Positions 24,038 through 32,832 are shown, counted from the stretch's first letter. The stretch is 64,000 nucleotides of DNA from Fibrobacterota bacterium (GCA_003165595.1 PLWQ01000012.1:333542-397541), one strand, 5' to 3'. A program made the numbers and translations. Notes: generated by a model not told the origin, from the sequence alone.

Positions 24038-25699
24038 TTACTGATAGATCAAATCAAGCCATTTCTGGCGGGTCATGTCCGGAAAAATGCCGTCGAATGT
24101 GTAATCGGTGAAATACGGAAAAAAGGATTTTGCCTTCGTGAGACTGTCAACGTTCATATCCGCGTTGTTTCCATCCATGAGCCTGAGCGGATTATTAAGC
24201 GACCATGTTGAGTCTATTGTGACGGCTGCTTTGTAAGGCTGCTTGAGATAATACACGATATTGCCAAACGCGTTCGGCACGATCGAGTCGATCTGGGAAC
24301 TGGGTATAACTACCGTGTCATTACCCTGGTAGGTAACAACGGTATTTGACGGCATAGTGCTCACATACCGGAAGTCCTCTTCGCCCGAGACCCATTGCGA
24401 TTCGTCGAGCCACCGGTACTTCGGCAAAAGAGACCTGAGGTCGCTCACAGGATGGTCAAAAAATGCGCTGATGTTAACCGTCAAAGCAATGTGGGCGCTG
24501 TCGATGGTTTCGTCAAAAGAGTAGGGCCCGCTTAACAGCTGCGTGATGAAATCCATAAGGGATTCGGGGCTGCTGAACTTGGCTGCCAGGGCGGGTGACA
24601 CCCCCTCGTTAATAAGGTTCTGTGCGTTGTTGACCATGTCTTTGTCCATATCGAGGATGTTGCTTATCTTGACAATATCATACTGCTGCGATCCGGTTTC
24701 GTTTCTTATGCTTGTAATCCCCGTCTTGATCAATGCGGGCGCCGCGAGCAGGTCCGCCTTGATCTTCCCCTGGTTTGCCGAGCGGATCGTGAGAAATCCC
24801 TGGCGCTGGAGGTTGTATTGCATCATGCGTACCATGTAGAGATCAGAACTGCTGACGTAGTCTTTGGAACACTGAATGAGCGTATCGTTCGAAAGGGAAT
24901 AGACCGTGGGATTTGTGTAGCCATTCGAATTCGCGAGCGAATCGATCCAACTGTTGTTCGTCGTGCCGGGAGCATACAAGTCGTAGTTATAGGCGCATAA
25001 CCAATTGCCGAACGCGCTAAGCAAGTGCATATAGGCGTCCACCAGATAAATCTCGCCTTTGTTTATTATCGCAGAATCGGTGGACCCGTTGTCTGTGACG
25101 ACGACCAGTACCGATGTTTCACTCCGGTTCTCGAGTCTGACAGCGGCGGCTATCACGTTGTCCAGCACAGGAAGCAGCTCGGATTCAATAGCGCTCTGGA
25201 TATAGCTCATGGTGACAAACGCGGGGAACGACGGTTTCTTCGTCTGTGCCAGGACGATGTCCTTAGTCCGGACGCCGATCACCTTGCCAAGTCCAAGGAC
25301 TCCTTCTTTGTTAAGTGTGGGCCCCATGACGGAAACCGAATTGCTGCTGTCCAGCGCGCGGAAATATGCGTCCAGGGAATCCGCCATTCTTCTGATGACG
25401 GGATCGGTGTTCAGGGAGAGGATGGCGCTCACGATGTAGCCCACGTTTGCTTTCTGGTTCGTGTCGTCTTGCGAGATGATATCGTTGAAGCCGTCGCGCA
25501 GATCGTTGAAAGTGACGCCGACCACTTGATCGTAACTGCTCGCCTTGGACAGGGTCTGGACACGGGCGACCAGCACCGTAAAAAGCGAATCGGCGGAGCT
25601 GACCTGTGTCGTGTGAGGTGGAACGGTGGAAGCAGGATTCTTGGTACATCCAAGAAAGACCAAAATTGCGAACAGCGAAGCCGAGATCATTCTGTTCAT
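24038..25699 (-). CDS. Lipoprotein of unknown function
   Basis: A 553-residue protein. The start at 25699 is chosen because AAAGGTGG precedes it and the protein then opens with a lipobox signal (SLFAILVFLGC). A consensus sigma-70 promoter lies about 80 bases upstream. The remainder is hydrophilic and helical with no cysteine cluster or known motif; the segment DAYMHLLSAFGNWLCAYNYD may be a TPR-like helix pair. It is followed at once by an outer-membrane barrel gene, suggesting an envelope complex. Confidence 0.8.
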   Translation of the reverse strand: MNRMISASLFAILVFLGCTKNPASTVPPHTTQVSSADSLFTVLVARVQTLSKASSYDQVVGVTFNDLRDGFNDIISQDDTNQKANVGYIVSAILSLNTDPVIRRMADSLDAYFRALDSSNSVSVMGPTLNKEGVLGLGKVIGVRTKDIVLAQTKKPSFPAFVTMSYIQSAIESELLPVLDNVIAAAVRLENRSETSVLVVVTDNGSTDSAIINKGEIYLVDAYMHLLSAFGNWLCAYNYDLYAPGTTNNSWIDSLANSNGYTNPTVYSLSNDTLIQCSKDYVSSSDLYMVRMMQYNLQRQGFLTIRSANQGKIKADLLAAPALIKTGITSIRNETGSQQYDIVKISNILDMDKDMVNNAQNLINEGVSPALAAKFSSPESLMDFITQLLSGPYSFDETIDSAHIALTVNISAFFDHPVSDLRSLLPKYRWLDESQWVSGEEDFRYVSTMPSNTVVTYQGNDTVVIPSSQIDSIVPNAFGNIVYYLKQPYKAAVTIDSTWSLNNPLRLMDGNNADMNVDSLTKAKSFFPYFTDYTFDGIFPDMTRQKWLDLIYQ

Positions 25700-25780
25700 A
25701 CTGCCACCTTTCTTTTGTGCGACGCCTATCAGGAAATCAACTTGAGGAGTAACAAGCATCTGTTTGACTGAAACAAAGTA

Positions 25781-25809
25781 ATTATATAGTGTAGGGCGGG
25801 GCTTGACAA
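25781..25809 (-). promoter_or_regulatory. Sigma-70 type promoter for the lipoprotein operon
   Basis: On the minus strand TTGTCA, 17 bases, TATAAT. This gives a leader of roughly 75 bases before the ATG at 25699. Confidence 0.7.
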
Positions 25810-25892
25810 TCCCTAATTGAAAATTCTGGATTAGGGCTGGGCTAACAGGGACGAAGACGAATCTTTTCCTGAGCTTTTTTCTTTTGTTGTTA

Positions 25893-26207
25893 TCATGACC
25901 GTCTCGCCAATCCTGACCATCCTGATTCTGCATTTTCCCCATCCTCCCCTAAATACCATTTGTGAAGGATTCCGGGATTGTGCTTGAGTTGTGGTGACCG
26001 TTGGAGTCGGGGCGGTGATCGTACCGAGAGAGTCAGTATATGAGGCTTACTTGCCGTGCAGCAATACGATCCCGGGACAAGCCCGTCTTTGTTGGAGATG
26101 GTTATGACCGCCAGAACCGTGTCGCCTGCAATCCGGGCGCCCGCAGGAGTAAGCAAAGTGAATGTCGATGACGATGGCGGCGCTATTGTATCGGCTGAAA
26201 CGAGCAT
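25893..26207 (-). CDS. Doubtful ORF, possible secreted-protein fragment
   Basis: A 104-codon frame. Its first half (STFTLLTPAGARIAGDTVLAV) reads like a strand-rich surface-protein domain, the second half does not. No ribosome site. It may be a relic at the island edge. Confidence 0.2.
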   Translation of the reverse strand: MLVSADTIAPPSSSTFTLLTPAGARIAGDTVLAVITISNKDGLVPGSYCCTASKPHILTLSVRSPPRLQRSPQLKHNPGILHKWYLGEDGENAESGWSGLARRS

Positions 26208-26367
26208 GAGTTTCTTCTTTCGGATGTTTACATCTCAAGCGCGAAAATCTATTTTTCTACTCGTTCTTTCTCAACATTCGTTATATTTTCTGGCTGTGGT
26301 TAGCGCAGTTTTGAAGCAGCCGGATTGTGACCAATAGCAGATTCAATGTGTTACGAGGTGCGGCAGG

Positions 26368-26388
26368 GAATCCCAGCCTCTCCGCCAC
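26368..26388 (+). repeat. Putative attachment-site repeat, right copy (tRNA-Ser 3' end)
   Basis: Identical to 10507-10527, including the CCA and the next base, but the rest of the tRNA is absent upstream. The SRP RNA begins 9 bases later. Confidence 0.7.
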
Positions 26389-26396
26389 GACAATCA

Positions 26397-26494
26397 GGGT
26401 CAGGCCCTGCGCAACGACAGTCTGTGAACCCCGCCAGGCCCGGAAGGGAGCAACGGTAAGCGGATACTGAGTGTGCCGCAGGTAAACTTGACCC
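26397..26494 (+). ncRNA. ffs: Signal recognition particle RNA (4.5S type)
   Basis: About 98 bases. The ends GGGTCA and TGACCC pair. The universally conserved SRP domain IV hairpin is visible (CCAGGCCCGGAAGGGAGCA, then ACGGTAAG). It binds Ffh and targets membrane proteins. Short size fits the bacterial 4.5S form. It is placed 19 bases before dnaX and ends at a T-rich stretch. Confidence 0.95.
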
Positions 26495-26513
26495 TTTTCT
26501 TTATTAAACCCCT

Positions 26514-28238
26514 ATGAGCTATCTCGTTTTCGCTCGTAAATGGCGGCCTCTGAGCTTCGATGATGTGGTAGGGCAGGAGCATATCACCGAGACGCTCAAG
26601 AAGGCGATCGAAAAAGATCGCGTGGCGCACGCCTATATCTTTACCGGCACCCGGGGCGTGGGCAAGACCACAACCGCCCGTATCCTAGCGCGCGCGCTCA
26701 ACTGCGACAAGGGGCCAACACCCAACCCGTGCGGCGAGTGCGAGCCCTGCAAGAACATCATGAGCGGCTCCAGCTTCGACGTCCTGGAAATAGACGGAGC
26801 GTCGAACAACTCGGTAGACGACATCCGCGAAATACGCGACAACGTGCGGTATACTTCCATGGGTGGCAAATACCGCATTTACGTGATCGACGAAGTGCAC
26901 ATGCTGTCCAAGTCGGCTTTTAACGCGCTGCTTAAGACGCTCGAAGAGCCGCCCAAGAACGTGATTTTCATCTTTGCCACCACCGAACCGCAAAAAATTC
27001 CAGCCACCATCCATTCGCGCTGCCAACGCTTCGATTTCCGCAGGATTTCCACCGAGCAGATCACGGCCCGGCTCGCACACATATGCACGTCGGAAAAGAT
27101 CGCGTTCGACAAGGCCGCGCTCGCGCTCGTGGGGCGCAAGGCCGAAGGCAGCATGCGCGACGCGTTGAGCCTGCTGGATCAGGTGTATTCGTTTTCGCAC
27201 GAATCAATCGACGAGAACGCGGTACGCACCGTGCTCGGCATCATCAACGTGGAATTGTACGACACCGTCATGAAGGCCGTCGAGGAGAAGAACCCGGAGC
27301 CGGCGCTCGCCGCGGTCGAGGACATCCTGTCGCGCGGGTTCGACCTGCACGAGTTCGTGCTCGGGTTCCAAGACCACCTGCGCACCCTGCTGCTGTGCCG
27401 CATGCCCAACGTGATGAACAACCCGCGCATCGACCTGCCCGCCGATCCCTCGGGCGCATTTGCAAAGCGCGCGTCCGCGTTCTCCCAGGAGACGCTGCTG
27501 CGCATGGCCGAGCTTGTGCGCAAAACCGAACGCGACCTGCGGTTCTCCGATTTTCCTCGATTTCTCGTGGAGTTGATGCTTCTCAAGCTGGTGCATTTGG
27601 ACAACACCGTGACCCTTTCCGCGCTTCTGGAGTCGCTCGGCGGAGCGCCGCCGGTCACTGCGACGGCTTCGGCGGCGGCAACGTCGCCCGTGCAAAGCGG
27701 ACAACCGCTCGATAAAAAAAAAACCGAACAACAGCCCCCTCCCCTAGCACCGGTTCAGGCGCCGCCTGAACCCGATGCCGAAATGGAAGAGGATGAAGCC
27801 GCAATTGACGCGAGCGACCTTGATTCCGCGCCGCCCCTTCCTGCCGAGCCTATTGCGCCCGCCGGTGATTTAAGGTCGCGATGGCCGCAGTTCATGGAAC
27901 AGCTCGTGCGCGACAGGCCGACGTTCGGGTATCACCTGGGGGCCGCCGTGGTGGTCTCGTCGACCGCCGCCTCCGTGGAGCTTCGATTTCCCAAGGTGTT
28001 TCATTTCCAGTTTAGCGAGGTGATAAAGAAAAAGAACCGGGACGACATCCAGAAAAAGCTTAATGAATTCGCCGGGACCGACGTTGCCTTGCATATGACC
28101 CTGGAAGCGGCGGGGGAACCGTTGCCCGCGGGAACGGTCGTGCCGGCGGCGCCCGTGTCGCTCTCCATCAACGACGAAATCGACCGCGAACCCATCATAA
28201 AGACCGTGCTTGACATTTTCGACGGCGCCGTCTTGTAG
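26514..28238 (+). CDS. dnaX: DNA polymerase III subunit tau/gamma
   Basis: A 574-residue clamp-loader ATPase. Walker A is GTRGVGKTT; the zinc-site cysteines are in NCDKGPTPNPCGECEPC; Walker B is IYVIDEVHML, and the arginine-finger SRC is in IHSRCQRF. The first 370 residues match DnaX closely. A Pro/Ala-rich linker follows, then a C-terminal domain of the tau type. An A10 run inside the linker (27714-27723) could give the short gamma form by slippage. Followed by ybaB and recR, the classic replication/repair cluster. Confidence 0.98.
   Translation: MSYLVFARKWRPLSFDDVVGQEHITETLKKAIEKDRVAHAYIFTGTRGVGKTTTARILARALNCDKGPTPNPCGECEPCKNIMSGSSFDVLEIDGASNNSVDDIREIRDNVRYTSMGGKYRIYVIDEVHMLSKSAFNALLKTLEEPPKNVIFIFATTEPQKIPATIHSRCQRFDFRRISTEQITARLAHICTSEKIAFDKAALALVGRKAEGSMRDALSLLDQVYSFSHESIDENAVRTVLGIINVELYDTVMKAVEEKNPEPALAAVEDILSRGFDLHEFVLGFQDHLRTLLLCRMPNVMNNPRIDLPADPSGAFAKRASAFSQETLLRMAELVRKTERDLRFSDFPRFLVELMLLKLVHLDNTVTLSALLESLGGAPPVTATASAAATSPVQSGQPLDKKKTEQQPPPLAPVQAPPEPDAEMEEDEAAIDASDLDSAPPLPAEPIAPAGDLRSRWPQFMEQLVRDRPTFGYHLGAAVVVSSTAASVELRFPKVFHFQFSEVIKKKNRDDIQKKLNEFAGTDVALHMTLEAAGEPLPAGTVVPAAPVSLSINDEIDREPIIKTVLDIFDGAVL
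27714..27723 (+). promoter_or_regulatory. Putative dnaX slippage/frameshift site
   Basis: Ten consecutive A residues read Lys-Lys-Lys in frame. A -1 shift meets TGA after about 15 codons and a +1 shift meets TAG after about 8, either giving a product of about 410-420 residues, the size of gamma subunits. In Thermus dnaX a similar A run works by transcript slippage. Confidence 0.55.
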
Positions 28239-28269
28239 GCGCTGCGACGCAATCAAAAGGAGAAACACG

Positions 28270-28593
28270 ATGTCCAAGAACATCAACAAACTGCTCAAAC
28301 AGGCCCAGCGCCTTCAGTCGCAGATGGTAAAGGCGCAGGACGAGCTCACGAAACAGACTTTTGAGGGAACCGCCGGCGGCAACATGGTGAAGGTGACCAT
28401 GAACGGCGGCGGAGACTGCGTGGGAATTTCCATCAATCCGGAGGTTGTAGACCCCGAGGACGTCGAAATGCTCGAAGACCTTATCGTGGCAGCCTTCAAG
28501 AACGCGCAGGAAAAAGTCAAGGAACAGTCCAACGCGGCGATGGGCGGCCTCACGCAGGGAATGGATCTGGGCGCCCTGGGCATTGCACCGTAA
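28270..28593 (+). CDS. ybaB: YbaB/EbfC nucleoid-associated protein
   Basis: A 107-residue protein starting MSKNINKLLKQAQ after AAAAGGAG. The family pattern is present: helical N-terminus with QSQMVKAQDEL, the strand GNMVKVTMNGGGD, and the DPEDVEMLEDLIVAAFKNA helix. It binds DNA as a dimer. It sits between dnaX and recR as in most bacteria. The tail is Gly/Met/Leu rich. Confidence 0.96.
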   Translation: MSKNINKLLKQAQRLQSQMVKAQDELTKQTFEGTAGGNMVKVTMNGGGDCVGISINPEVVDPEDVEMLEDLIVAAFKNAQEKVKEQSNAAMGGLTQGMDLGALGIAP

Positions 28594-28600
28594 GAAAAAT

Positions 28601-28745
28601 TCACCACAGAGACACAGAGAGCACAGAGAAGACAAGACCAAGAATAGCTGAGTATTGAGAAACGGGTCGGGTTGCAGGTTGCTTTCGCGTTCAACGTTTT
28701 ACTTTTCACCCTTAATTTCTCTGTGTCCTCCGTGTCTCTGTGGTG
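28601..28745. repeat. Inverted pair of the CACCACAGAGACACAGAG repeat family
   Basis: A plus copy at 28601-28635 and an inverted copy at 28719-28745 flank about 85 bases between ybaB and recR. Further copies occur at 32766-32795 (inverted), 43291-43325, 43394-43418, 58230-58260 and 58381-58408 (inverted). All are intergenic. Confidence 0.75.
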
Positions 28746-28761
28746 GGTCTTGGAATTTATC

Positions 28762-29370
28762 ATGATTGAACCGCTCGACAATCTCGTTAATGCCCTGTGC
28801 CAATTGCCAACCATAGGCAAGAAGACTGCGCTTCGGCTCGCGCTGCACTTGTTGGAGCGTCCGCAGGAAGAACTCGACATGCTGTCGCAGTGCATCGCCT
28901 CAATCAAGTCGAGTATCGTGGTTTGCAAACGGTGTTTCAATTACGGCACGACCGACCTCTGCGACGTGTGTTCGTCAACAGCGCGGGACACGTCGGTGAT
29001 CTGCGTCGTGGAAAAGCCACAGGACGTGCTCGTGTTTGAAAGGACCGGCATTTTTCGCGGCTTGTATCACGTGATGGGCGGTGTTCTCTCGCCTATCAAT
29101 GGCATTACCGCAGACAAACTCCGCATCGAGGAGCTGCGGGCCCGGCTTGCCGGAGGCGAAGTGCGCGAGCTTGTTCTCGGCCTCGGCGCAAGCGCCGAAG
29201 CGGAGACAACGTGCCTGTACCTTGCCCGTGTCTTTTCCGGCATGAAGCTCAAGATCACCCTGCTTGCGCGCGGCGTTCCCGCCGGCACCGAGCTCGAATA
29301 CATAGATCAGATAACGCTCAACCAGGCGCTGCACGAGAGGGTCGAGATTTCGTACAAAGTTGAAAGTTAA
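28762..29370 (+). CDS. recR: Recombination protein RecR
   Basis: A 202-residue protein starting MIEPLDN. It has the helix-hairpin-helix LCQLPTIGKKTALRLA, a four-Cys zinc site (CKRCFNYGTTDLCDVC) and the Toprim domain (VICVVEKPQDVLVFE, then GLYHVMGG). Length is normal. It acts with RecO/RecF in gap repair. Dispersed repeat sequence separates it from ybaB. Confidence 0.97.
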   Translation: MIEPLDNLVNALCQLPTIGKKTALRLALHLLERPQEELDMLSQCIASIKSSIVVCKRCFNYGTTDLCDVCSSTARDTSVICVVEKPQDVLVFERTGIFRGLYHVMGGVLSPINGITADKLRIEELRARLAGGEVRELVLGLGASAEAETTCLYLARVFSGMKLKITLLARGVPAGTELEYIDQITLNQALHERVEISYKVES

Positions 29371-29448
29371 ACGTTGACAGTTGACAGCAATTATTTCACG
29401 ACACAAGCAAGGTTTTCGCATACACGCTTACACGCGTAGGAAGCATTC

Positions 29449-29946
29449 ATGAAAAACCCTATCCTCATCTGGCTGCAGCGGGCGATCGCGTCACTCCTGT
29501 TTCTCGGCTACATTCCCGTCGCGTCGGGAACTATCGGTTCCGCCGTAACGGTGGGCGCGCTCTACTGGTTCCTGTACCATGGCGGCATTACCATACCTGC
29601 CGTCTACTGGTGGCTGCTGTCGCTTGCAGTTATCGCATTTTCGGTGTTGGTGTCGTCACGGCCGCGGGAAGTGTTCGGCGAGGATGACCCATCGGCGGTT
29701 ATTATCGACGAATGTGCGGGCCAGTTTGTGTCGTTCCTGCTTGTCCCGATTTCCATAAAGACGCTCATCCTCGGGTTCTTTCTGTTCCGCTTTTTCGACA
29801 TCATCAAGCCGTTTCCCGTGCACAGCATGGAATCGCTCGACGGCGGCCTCGGCATCGTCATGGACGATGTGGCGGCCGGCGTGCTCACCAACGTCTCGAT
29901 GCTTGTCATATTGTACGGATACCATTTCGTAAAGCACCTGCTGTAA
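29449..29946 (+). CDS. pgpA: Phosphatidylglycerophosphatase A
   Basis: A 165-residue membrane enzyme that makes phosphatidylglycerol from its phosphate. Family motifs are GTIGSA near the start, EDDPSAVIIDECAGQ, and FRFFDIIKPFPV followed by DDVAAG. Four hydrophobic helices are visible. It is followed 2 bases later by miaB, suggesting co-transcription. Confidence 0.95.
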   Translation: MKNPILIWLQRAIASLLFLGYIPVASGTIGSAVTVGALYWFLYHGGITIPAVYWWLLSLAVIAFSVLVSSRPREVFGEDDPSAVIIDECAGQFVSFLLVPISIKTLILGFFLFRFFDIIKPFPVHSMESLDGGLGIVMDDVAAGVLTNVSMLVILYGYHFVKHLL

Positions 29947-29948
29947 CC

Positions 29949-31214
29949 ATGCCGCTCGTATTCTTCGAAACCTTCGGCTGCCAGATGAACGTTGCCGACG
30001 CCGATTCTCTGGCGGCCGCGCTCGCGGCGCGCGGCTTTACAAAAACGGACACTGCTGCCGCCGCCGACCTCGTGGTCGTCAACACGTGCAGCGTGCGCGA
30101 GCGCGCGGAGAAACGCGCCCTGGCGCGCATCGCCGAGCTTTCGGCGCACAAGAAACGCGGCGGCAAGCACCGGTTGCTCTGGGTGACCGGATGCATGGCG
30201 CAACGCATGGGCGATGCTCTCAAGCGCGACTTCCCCGCCATCGACCTGGTGGTGGGCGCCCGCGATTTCGAGCGGTTTGTTTTGGACCTCGACTCCGCGC
30301 TGGGCACGGCTCATGGCGGGCACGCCGCCGCCCTTGCGTCGGGCGTGAGCAGGTTCGTGGCCGTGATGCGCGGGTGCGACAACCATTGCGCCTACTGCGT
30401 GGTGCCGCAGGTGCGCGGCCCCGAATCGTCGGTTCCTGCGCGCGCCGTGGAAGAAACGGTGCGCGCCCTTGTTGACAAAGGCGTATGCGAGGTGACGCTT
30501 CTGGGACAGAACGTCAATTCGTACCGCGACGGCGACGTGGATTTCCCCGGGCTTCTGCGGCGCCTGCACGCCATTGACGGCCTTGCGCGAATCCGGTTCA
30601 CCACGAGCCACCCAAAAGACTGCTCCGAAGGACTTGTTCGCACAATGGCGGAACTTCCGAAGCTCTGCAAGCACGTGCATCTTCCCGTGCAGTCCGGCTC
30701 CACCCGCGTGCTGTCGCGCATGAACCGCGGCTACACGGCCAAGGGATACCTCGACACAATCGACATGATCCGCACCTGCATGCCGCAGGTCGACATCACC
30801 ACAGACGTTATGGTCGGCTTCCCCGGCGAATCGGTCGAAGACTACCAGGAAACACTCTCGCTTTTCACAACGGTACGCTTTACAACCGCATTCATGTTCG
30901 CCTATTCGCGGCGCGACAACACCGCCGCCGCGGCCATGCCCGACAGCGTTGATCCCCGCGAAAAGCAGGAGCGGCTGGCGCGGCTCATCACCCTGCAAAC
31001 CGCAATAACCGGAGAGATCTACTCCGCCATGGTCGGCCGGCAGCTGTCGGTACTCATCACCGGCAGGCAGGACCCCAAAGATGGCCTCTGGATGGGGCAG
31101 GACATGGGATGCAAAAAGGTCCTTGCTGCTTGCAAAGACTGCGGGGCAGGAACGATTTTACCTCTGCGGGTCGCACGCAGCACGGGCAAAACGCTCATCG
31201 GCGAAGGAGTCTAA
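29949..31214 (+). CDS. miaB: tRNA methylthiotransferase MiaB
   Basis: A 421-residue radical-SAM enzyme that adds the methylthio group to i6A37 of tRNA. The N-terminal cluster cysteines are in ETFGCQMN, VNTCSVRE and VTGCMAQR; the radical SAM motif is GCDNHCAYC. The C-terminal TRAM domain is present but short. The strong antisense ORFs here are shadows caused by high GC third positions. Confidence 0.96.
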   Translation: MPLVFFETFGCQMNVADADSLAAALAARGFTKTDTAAAADLVVVNTCSVRERAEKRALARIAELSAHKKRGGKHRLLWVTGCMAQRMGDALKRDFPAIDLVVGARDFERFVLDLDSALGTAHGGHAAALASGVSRFVAVMRGCDNHCAYCVVPQVRGPESSVPARAVEETVRALVDKGVCEVTLLGQNVNSYRDGDVDFPGLLRRLHAIDGLARIRFTTSHPKDCSEGLVRTMAELPKLCKHVHLPVQSGSTRVLSRMNRGYTAKGYLDTIDMIRTCMPQVDITTDVMVGFPGESVEDYQETLSLFTTVRFTTAFMFAYSRRDNTAAAAMPDSVDPREKQERLARLITLQTAITGEIYSAMVGRQLSVLITGRQDPKDGLWMGQDMGCKKVLAACKDCGAGTILPLRVARSTGKTLIGEGV

Positions 31215-31216
31215 CC

Positions 31217-31558
31217 ATGGCATTTGTCAAATGGATTGCGATTTTTCTGGTCTCGTTCGCGGTTGCGTTTGTTATAATCGTCACGTTCTCCCAGCCGGAA
31301 TTTCAGGTGCGCGTGTCCGCACATCTGTTTGCATATCAGACCAGGGCGCTCCCCGTGTGGGCATACGTAGCAGGCGCGATGGGCCTGGGCCTTCTTGCCG
31401 GGGCCGCAGTTTCCTTATACTACAACGTCGTGCTCCGGGCCGCCATTTTCAAGAAAGACCGGCGGATAAAGGCGCTCGAAACCGAACTTCACGCCACACA
31501 AGCCATCCCGGAAAAATTTGTGACACCCCAAGAGCCTGCCGGCGATGATTCTTTTTAG
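31217..31558 (+). CDS. LapA-domain membrane protein
   Basis: A 113-residue protein with two hydrophobic helices (WIAIFLVSFAVAFVIIV and YVAGAMGLGLLAGAAVSLYY) separated by about 40 residues, and a charged tail, as in LapA/DUF1049 proteins that work with YciM/LapB in controlling lipopolysaccharide synthesis. It is followed by a TPR/SPOR protein, reminiscent of the LapA-LapB pairing, although the partner is not a LapB orthologue by its motifs. Confidence 0.8.
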   Translation: MAFVKWIAIFLVSFAVAFVIIVTFSQPEFQVRVSAHLFAYQTRALPVWAYVAGAMGLGLLAGAAVSLYYNVVLRAAIFKKDRRIKALETELHATQAIPEKFVTPQEPAGDDSF

Positions 31559-31583
31559 CACCCTCACCCTCGGCGTTTCTTCG

Positions 31584-32672
31584 ATGCCCGGATACCGAAC
31601 CAAGCCGTTTCTTCGGGGCTGCCTGCCCTGGCTGCTGGCAGCGGCCGTCTGGCGGTGCGCAGCTGCCGACCCCGCGGCAGAGGGGCGCGCCTTTCTTTGC
31701 AAAGGCGACATTCAGGGGGCGCGCGCCGTTCTCCACAAGGCACACGCCGACGATCCCGCGGATCCCGAACTGTCCATGCTGTACGGCCGCACCCTTGACA
31801 ACGCCGATACGGCCTTGCAGATTTACAAGAAAATAGCACGCGACAAGAGCGTGCACCACTCCATCCGCGCCGAATCGTACTTCTTGCTCGGAAGCGCCGC
31901 GTATGTCCGGGGCCTCAACCGCAAGGCGGCCGGGTATTTTGCCGTTGCCAAGGACGTGTCCGGCGATTCCCGTTACGCACCGCAGCGGTACCTGAGCGCG
32001 ATTCACGATACGGCCGATACCGCCTTTGTCGCCTCACTGGAAAAGGCTGCCGCCGACACCGTGTCGGAAGCGGGAGCAGTTGCAGGCTATTACCTCGGAA
32101 TCTTCTATTATGTAAAGAAAGACTTCGGCAGGGCGCTCGATCGATTCAACACCGCTGCCGCGCTTCCCGATACCGGCGCATGGTCGTGCCCAGCCAACGC
32201 GGCGGCGTACGCGTGCGCATCCGCGATGTCGCGTCCGCAGGAAGCATCGGCCATACTCACGCATATCAAGCGTGCCTGGAGCGAGTATCTCGAACAGACC
32301 ATGGTTGTAAAATCGAAACCCAGGTTGCAGACCGCGAAGAAAGACTCCGCTCCGCCGCGCGACACCGTTGCCTGGCTGCCGTCCGATACTGCAGCCGGGG
32401 CATCGCCTTCTGCGGCAAAGAAAGACCAGTCCGCGCAGAAGCCGGCCTTTTCACTTCAGGTGGGCGCGTTCGGCAACAAGGACAATGCTCAAGCGCGAAC
32501 GTCGGAGCTGCTCGCGCAATTCCCGTTTGTTTCAATCGCCCAGGGAAGCGCAGGTGGCAAGCCGCTGTTTCGCGTCCATGTGGGGTCATTCGACACGCGT
32601 GAAAAAGCGCAGACGTTCGGCGACACTGCGCTTTCAAAGAAGGGAATAAAGTTCAGGGTTGTCGAGGAATAG
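31584..32672 (+). CDS. TPR-repeat protein with C-terminal SPOR domain
   Basis: A 362-residue protein with a signal sequence (PWLLAAAVWRCAAADPA) after the ATG at 31584; an upstream ATG at 31545 overlaps lapA. Residues about 30-230 form TPR-like helical pairs (GRAFLCKGDIQGARAVL, LGIFYYVKKDFGRALDRF). After a Pro/Ala/Ser linker the last 75 residues form a SPOR domain (FSLQVGAFGNKDNAQART, then LFRVHVGSFDTREKAQ) that binds denuded peptidoglycan glycans at division sites. Periplasmic. Confidence 0.85.
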   Translation: MPGYRTKPFLRGCLPWLLAAAVWRCAAADPAAEGRAFLCKGDIQGARAVLHKAHADDPADPELSMLYGRTLDNADTALQIYKKIARDKSVHHSIRAESYFLLGSAAYVRGLNRKAAGYFAVAKDVSGDSRYAPQRYLSAIHDTADTAFVASLEKAAADTVSEAGAVAGYYLGIFYYVKKDFGRALDRFNTAAALPDTGAWSCPANAAAYACASAMSRPQEASAILTHIKRAWSEYLEQTMVVKSKPRLQTAKKDSAPPRDTVAWLPSDTAAGASPSAAKKDQSAQKPAFSLQVGAFGNKDNAQARTSELLAQFPFVSIAQGSAGGKPLFRVHVGSFDTREKAQTFGDTALSKKGIKFRVVEE

Positions 32673-32765
32673 CCCCCGCGCGATTGGAAAAAGTATTTTC
32701 TGAACAGCACCGCAGAAGCCCAAAGATCGCGGAAACAATGAAATCCGAAACAGTTTTCCGGATTT

Positions 32766-32795
32766 CTCGGTGTCTTCCGTGTCTCCATGGTGAAT
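32766..32795 (-). repeat. Dispersed repeat, CACAGAGACACAG family
   Basis: Inverted, slightly diverged copy (CGGTGTCTTCCGTGTCTCCA then TGGTGAAT) just before gatB. Confidence 0.55.
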
Positions 32796-32832
32796 CCTGA
32801 ATTTAGGATCCCAGTGAACAATCGAGAATATC

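Larger units (their letters stand above)
25700..26367. other. Right end of island, no firm gene
   Basis: Contains the promoter of the lipoprotein gene and a minus-strand ORF of doubtful reality (25893-26207). The remainder to the att repeat shows no gene. Confidence 0.4.
10507..26388. mobile_element. Putative genomic island integrated at tRNA-Ser
   Basis: Bounded by the intact tRNA-Ser 3' end and an identical 21-bp copy that sits directly before the SRP RNA and dnaX. The content between is accessory (lipid enzymes, a two-component pair, secreted proteins), whereas both flanks are conserved-type genes; several inner genes look less GC-rich than dnaX and beyond. No integrase, transposase or phage gene is visible inside, so if it is an island it is immobile or was mobilised in trans. 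Confidence 0.6.

Noticed and set aside
26368-26388. Second tRNA-Ser gene
   Set aside because: Only the last 20 bases are present; treated as an attachment-site copy.
29604-30998. Long minus-strand ORF (464 codons) opposite pgpA and miaB
   Set aside because: Antisense shadow of two clear genes in GC-rich DNA; composition rich in Arg/His/Ala with no family motif and no ribosome site.
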